Assembly (NCBI RefSeq): GCF_900142025.1
Contig: NZ_FQZM01000015.1
Span: 17,894-81,893, forward strand
DNA: 64,000 bases
Source of the DNA: Desulfofundulus thermosubterraneus DSM 16057
Lineage (GTDB): Bacteria > Bacillota > Desulfotomaculia > Desulfotomaculales > Desulfovirgulaceae
Reading direction: 5' to 3'
Shown piece by piece: positions 63,290-64,000 of this stretch. The position numbers and the translations under genes are program-made. The notes below the pieces were generated by a model. It searched no databases, was not told the DNA's origin, and saw nothing but the letters and a program-made list of their open reading frames with translations. Position 1 is the first letter of the stretch, and each line of letters begins with the position of its first letter.

Positions 63290-63645
63290 TGCTCAACCCC
63301 CTCTTCTTCGTCACCTTCAAAGTAGTCTATATACAGATCCTTGCCCGCCAAAATCTCCGCTCGCGTGCCGCAGGCCGGGCACCAGTATGTGATCTCATCC
63401 ACCACCGTTTCGTGGCCGCAGGCCGGACAGCGAAGCCTGATGTCCACTTCCTCGATCTCCAATACGGCTCCCTCGAAGATGGTTTCGGGGGCCATTACCT
63501 TGAACGCAAACTGTAGCGCATCCGGCAGCGCCCCGTTCAACTTGCCCACCACGAGCTTCACCTTGACAATGCGGCGGATGTTATTGGCCCGCGCGACCCG
63601 CGCAATCTCTTCCATGGCTGCCTGAATAAGGCCCAACTCGTGCAT
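63286..63645 (-). CDS. hypA: Hydrogenase nickel chaperone HypA
   Basis: A 119-residue HypA. ATG at 63645 gives the canonical MHELGLIQAAMEEIARVARA with the nickel-binding His2. The zinc finger is CPACGHETVVDEITYWCPAC (about 73-92). An acidic tail (DYFEGDEEEGVEQ) follows. First gene of the hypABFCDE set in transcription order. Confidence 0.95.
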   Translation of the reverse strand: MHELGLIQAAMEEIARVARANNIRRIVKVKLVVGKLNGALPDALQFAFKVMAPETIFEGAVLEIEEVDIRLRCPACGHETVVDEITYWCPACGTRAEILAGKDLYIDYFEGDEEEGVEQ

Positions 63646-63884
63646 TTTCAACCACCCGTCAGGCAATTACCCTTACAGTATTTGTACCCGCAGGCGCCAA
63701 TCCTGGTTTTCCATCCCTGTCTTTCCTTCCCTATTTTGGTTATTCGTGCATGGTAATTGCCCTGACAACCAGATAGGGGAGGATTACTGTGCATAATCAT
63801 CCTACAGCATTACGCTGCAGAAAGCAAGCCATGGAACTGGATTGTTCCTAAAAAATTACAGTAAATCGCCTGCTCCACCATTAC
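63646..63884. other. Region between hypA and the intron end
   Basis: About 240 bp upstream of hypA. No gene or clear promoter was recognised; it should hold the hyp promoter unless transcription starts in or before the intron. Confidence 0.5.
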
Positions 63885-64000
63885 ATCGAGTAGGAGGGGG
63901 CGGCTAGCCCCCGTCCTCTCACACCACCGGACATGCGGGTCCGCATCCGGCGGTTCACCAAGCTTGACGAAGACTTTGATAGCGTTCGGTTAAGCTCATC
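63885..64000 (-). mobile_element. 3' end of a group II intron (domains V-VI), cut by window end
   Basis: On the minus strand, 63956-63922 reads as a domain V hairpin: CCGCCGGA pairs with UCCGGUGG, then a two-base bulge, a UGCG/CGCA helix and a GACC loop. Domain VI follows (GGGGGCTAGC / CCGCCCCC and CTACTCGAT), so the 3' splice end is probably at 63885. The intron body and any reverse transcriptase lie outside the window. Confidence 0.75.

Overview
The window looks like chromosome from an anaerobic, spore-forming member of the Firmicutes, most like Desulfotomaculum, Pelotomaculum or Desulfofundulus. This is an inference from gene content: sporulation genes (ytxC-like, ytaF, a DacF-type carboxypeptidase), two T-box leaders, an infC-rpmI-rplT operon whose infC starts with ATT, two tungsten-type aldehyde:ferredoxin oxidoreductases, a complete hypABFCDE set and strong Shine-Dalgarno sites with many GTG/TTG starts. 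No O2-dependent enzyme was recognised.

Layout. 1-3.4 kb (+): the 3' part of a sigma-54 activator, a DUF917 protein and a degenerate hydantoinase-A-like protein. 3.5-19.3 kb (-): housekeeping (mpg, PolX/PHP, zapA, pheT-pheS with T-box, a SpoU methyltransferase, KtrA/TrkA and KtrB/TrkH potassium uptake, rplT-rpmI-infC, thrS with T-box, a DUF445 protein, ytxC). A roughly 310-nt region at 13.59-13.90 kb has many nested stems and no credible protein; it is a candidate structured RNA. 19.5-20.7 kb (+): a YkvI-like transporter.

20.7-40.2 kb (-) is an accessory catabolic island. It runs, in transcription order: an IclR regulator; a 2x[4Fe-4S]/BFD protein; a LarA-like (DUF2088) protein; a NadC-like protein without the catalytic signature; a 2-keto-4-pentenoate hydratase-family enzyme; acylating acetaldehyde dehydrogenase; 4-hydroxy-2-oxovalerate aldolase; then an Fe-alcohol dehydrogenase, a polyferredoxin, AOR-2, a MoaD-like protein, a molybdopterin-binding protein, a second MoaD-like protein, AOR-1, a second Fe-alcohol dehydrogenase, a UbiD decarboxylase, a TauE/SafE permease and LarC. 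It combines the lower 'meta-cleavage' steps (to pyruvate and acetyl-CoA) with tungsten-type aldehyde chemistry. A 17-bp palindrome (GTTTG-N7-CAAAY) occurs twice before the alcohol dehydrogenase and once before the Fe-S gene, and may be the IclR operator. This island is the best candidate for an undescribed pathway.

40.6-54.7 kb holds an MFS exporter, tRNA-Val(GAC), dacF-like, DedA, a SEC-C/HTH protein, an S41 protease with a copper-amine-oxidase-like C-terminal domain, polA (proofreading site lost), mutM, ytaF, a lytic transglycosylase, an ADP-ribosylglycohydrolase and larE. 54.8-58 kb carries two signalling proteins: a response regulator with a divergent output domain, and a PocR-GAF-GAF-HD-GYP protein with a 13-G tract near its C-terminal end. 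58-63.6 kb (-) is the hypABFCDE maturation operon with no hydrogenase structural gene in view. The right edge (63.885 kb onward) carries the 3' end (domains V and VI) of a group II intron on the minus strand.

A dispersed palindromic repeat family has three copies (about 5.98, 10.53 and 29.27 kb). One copy appears to supply the C-terminal codons of the SpoU methyltransferase gene.
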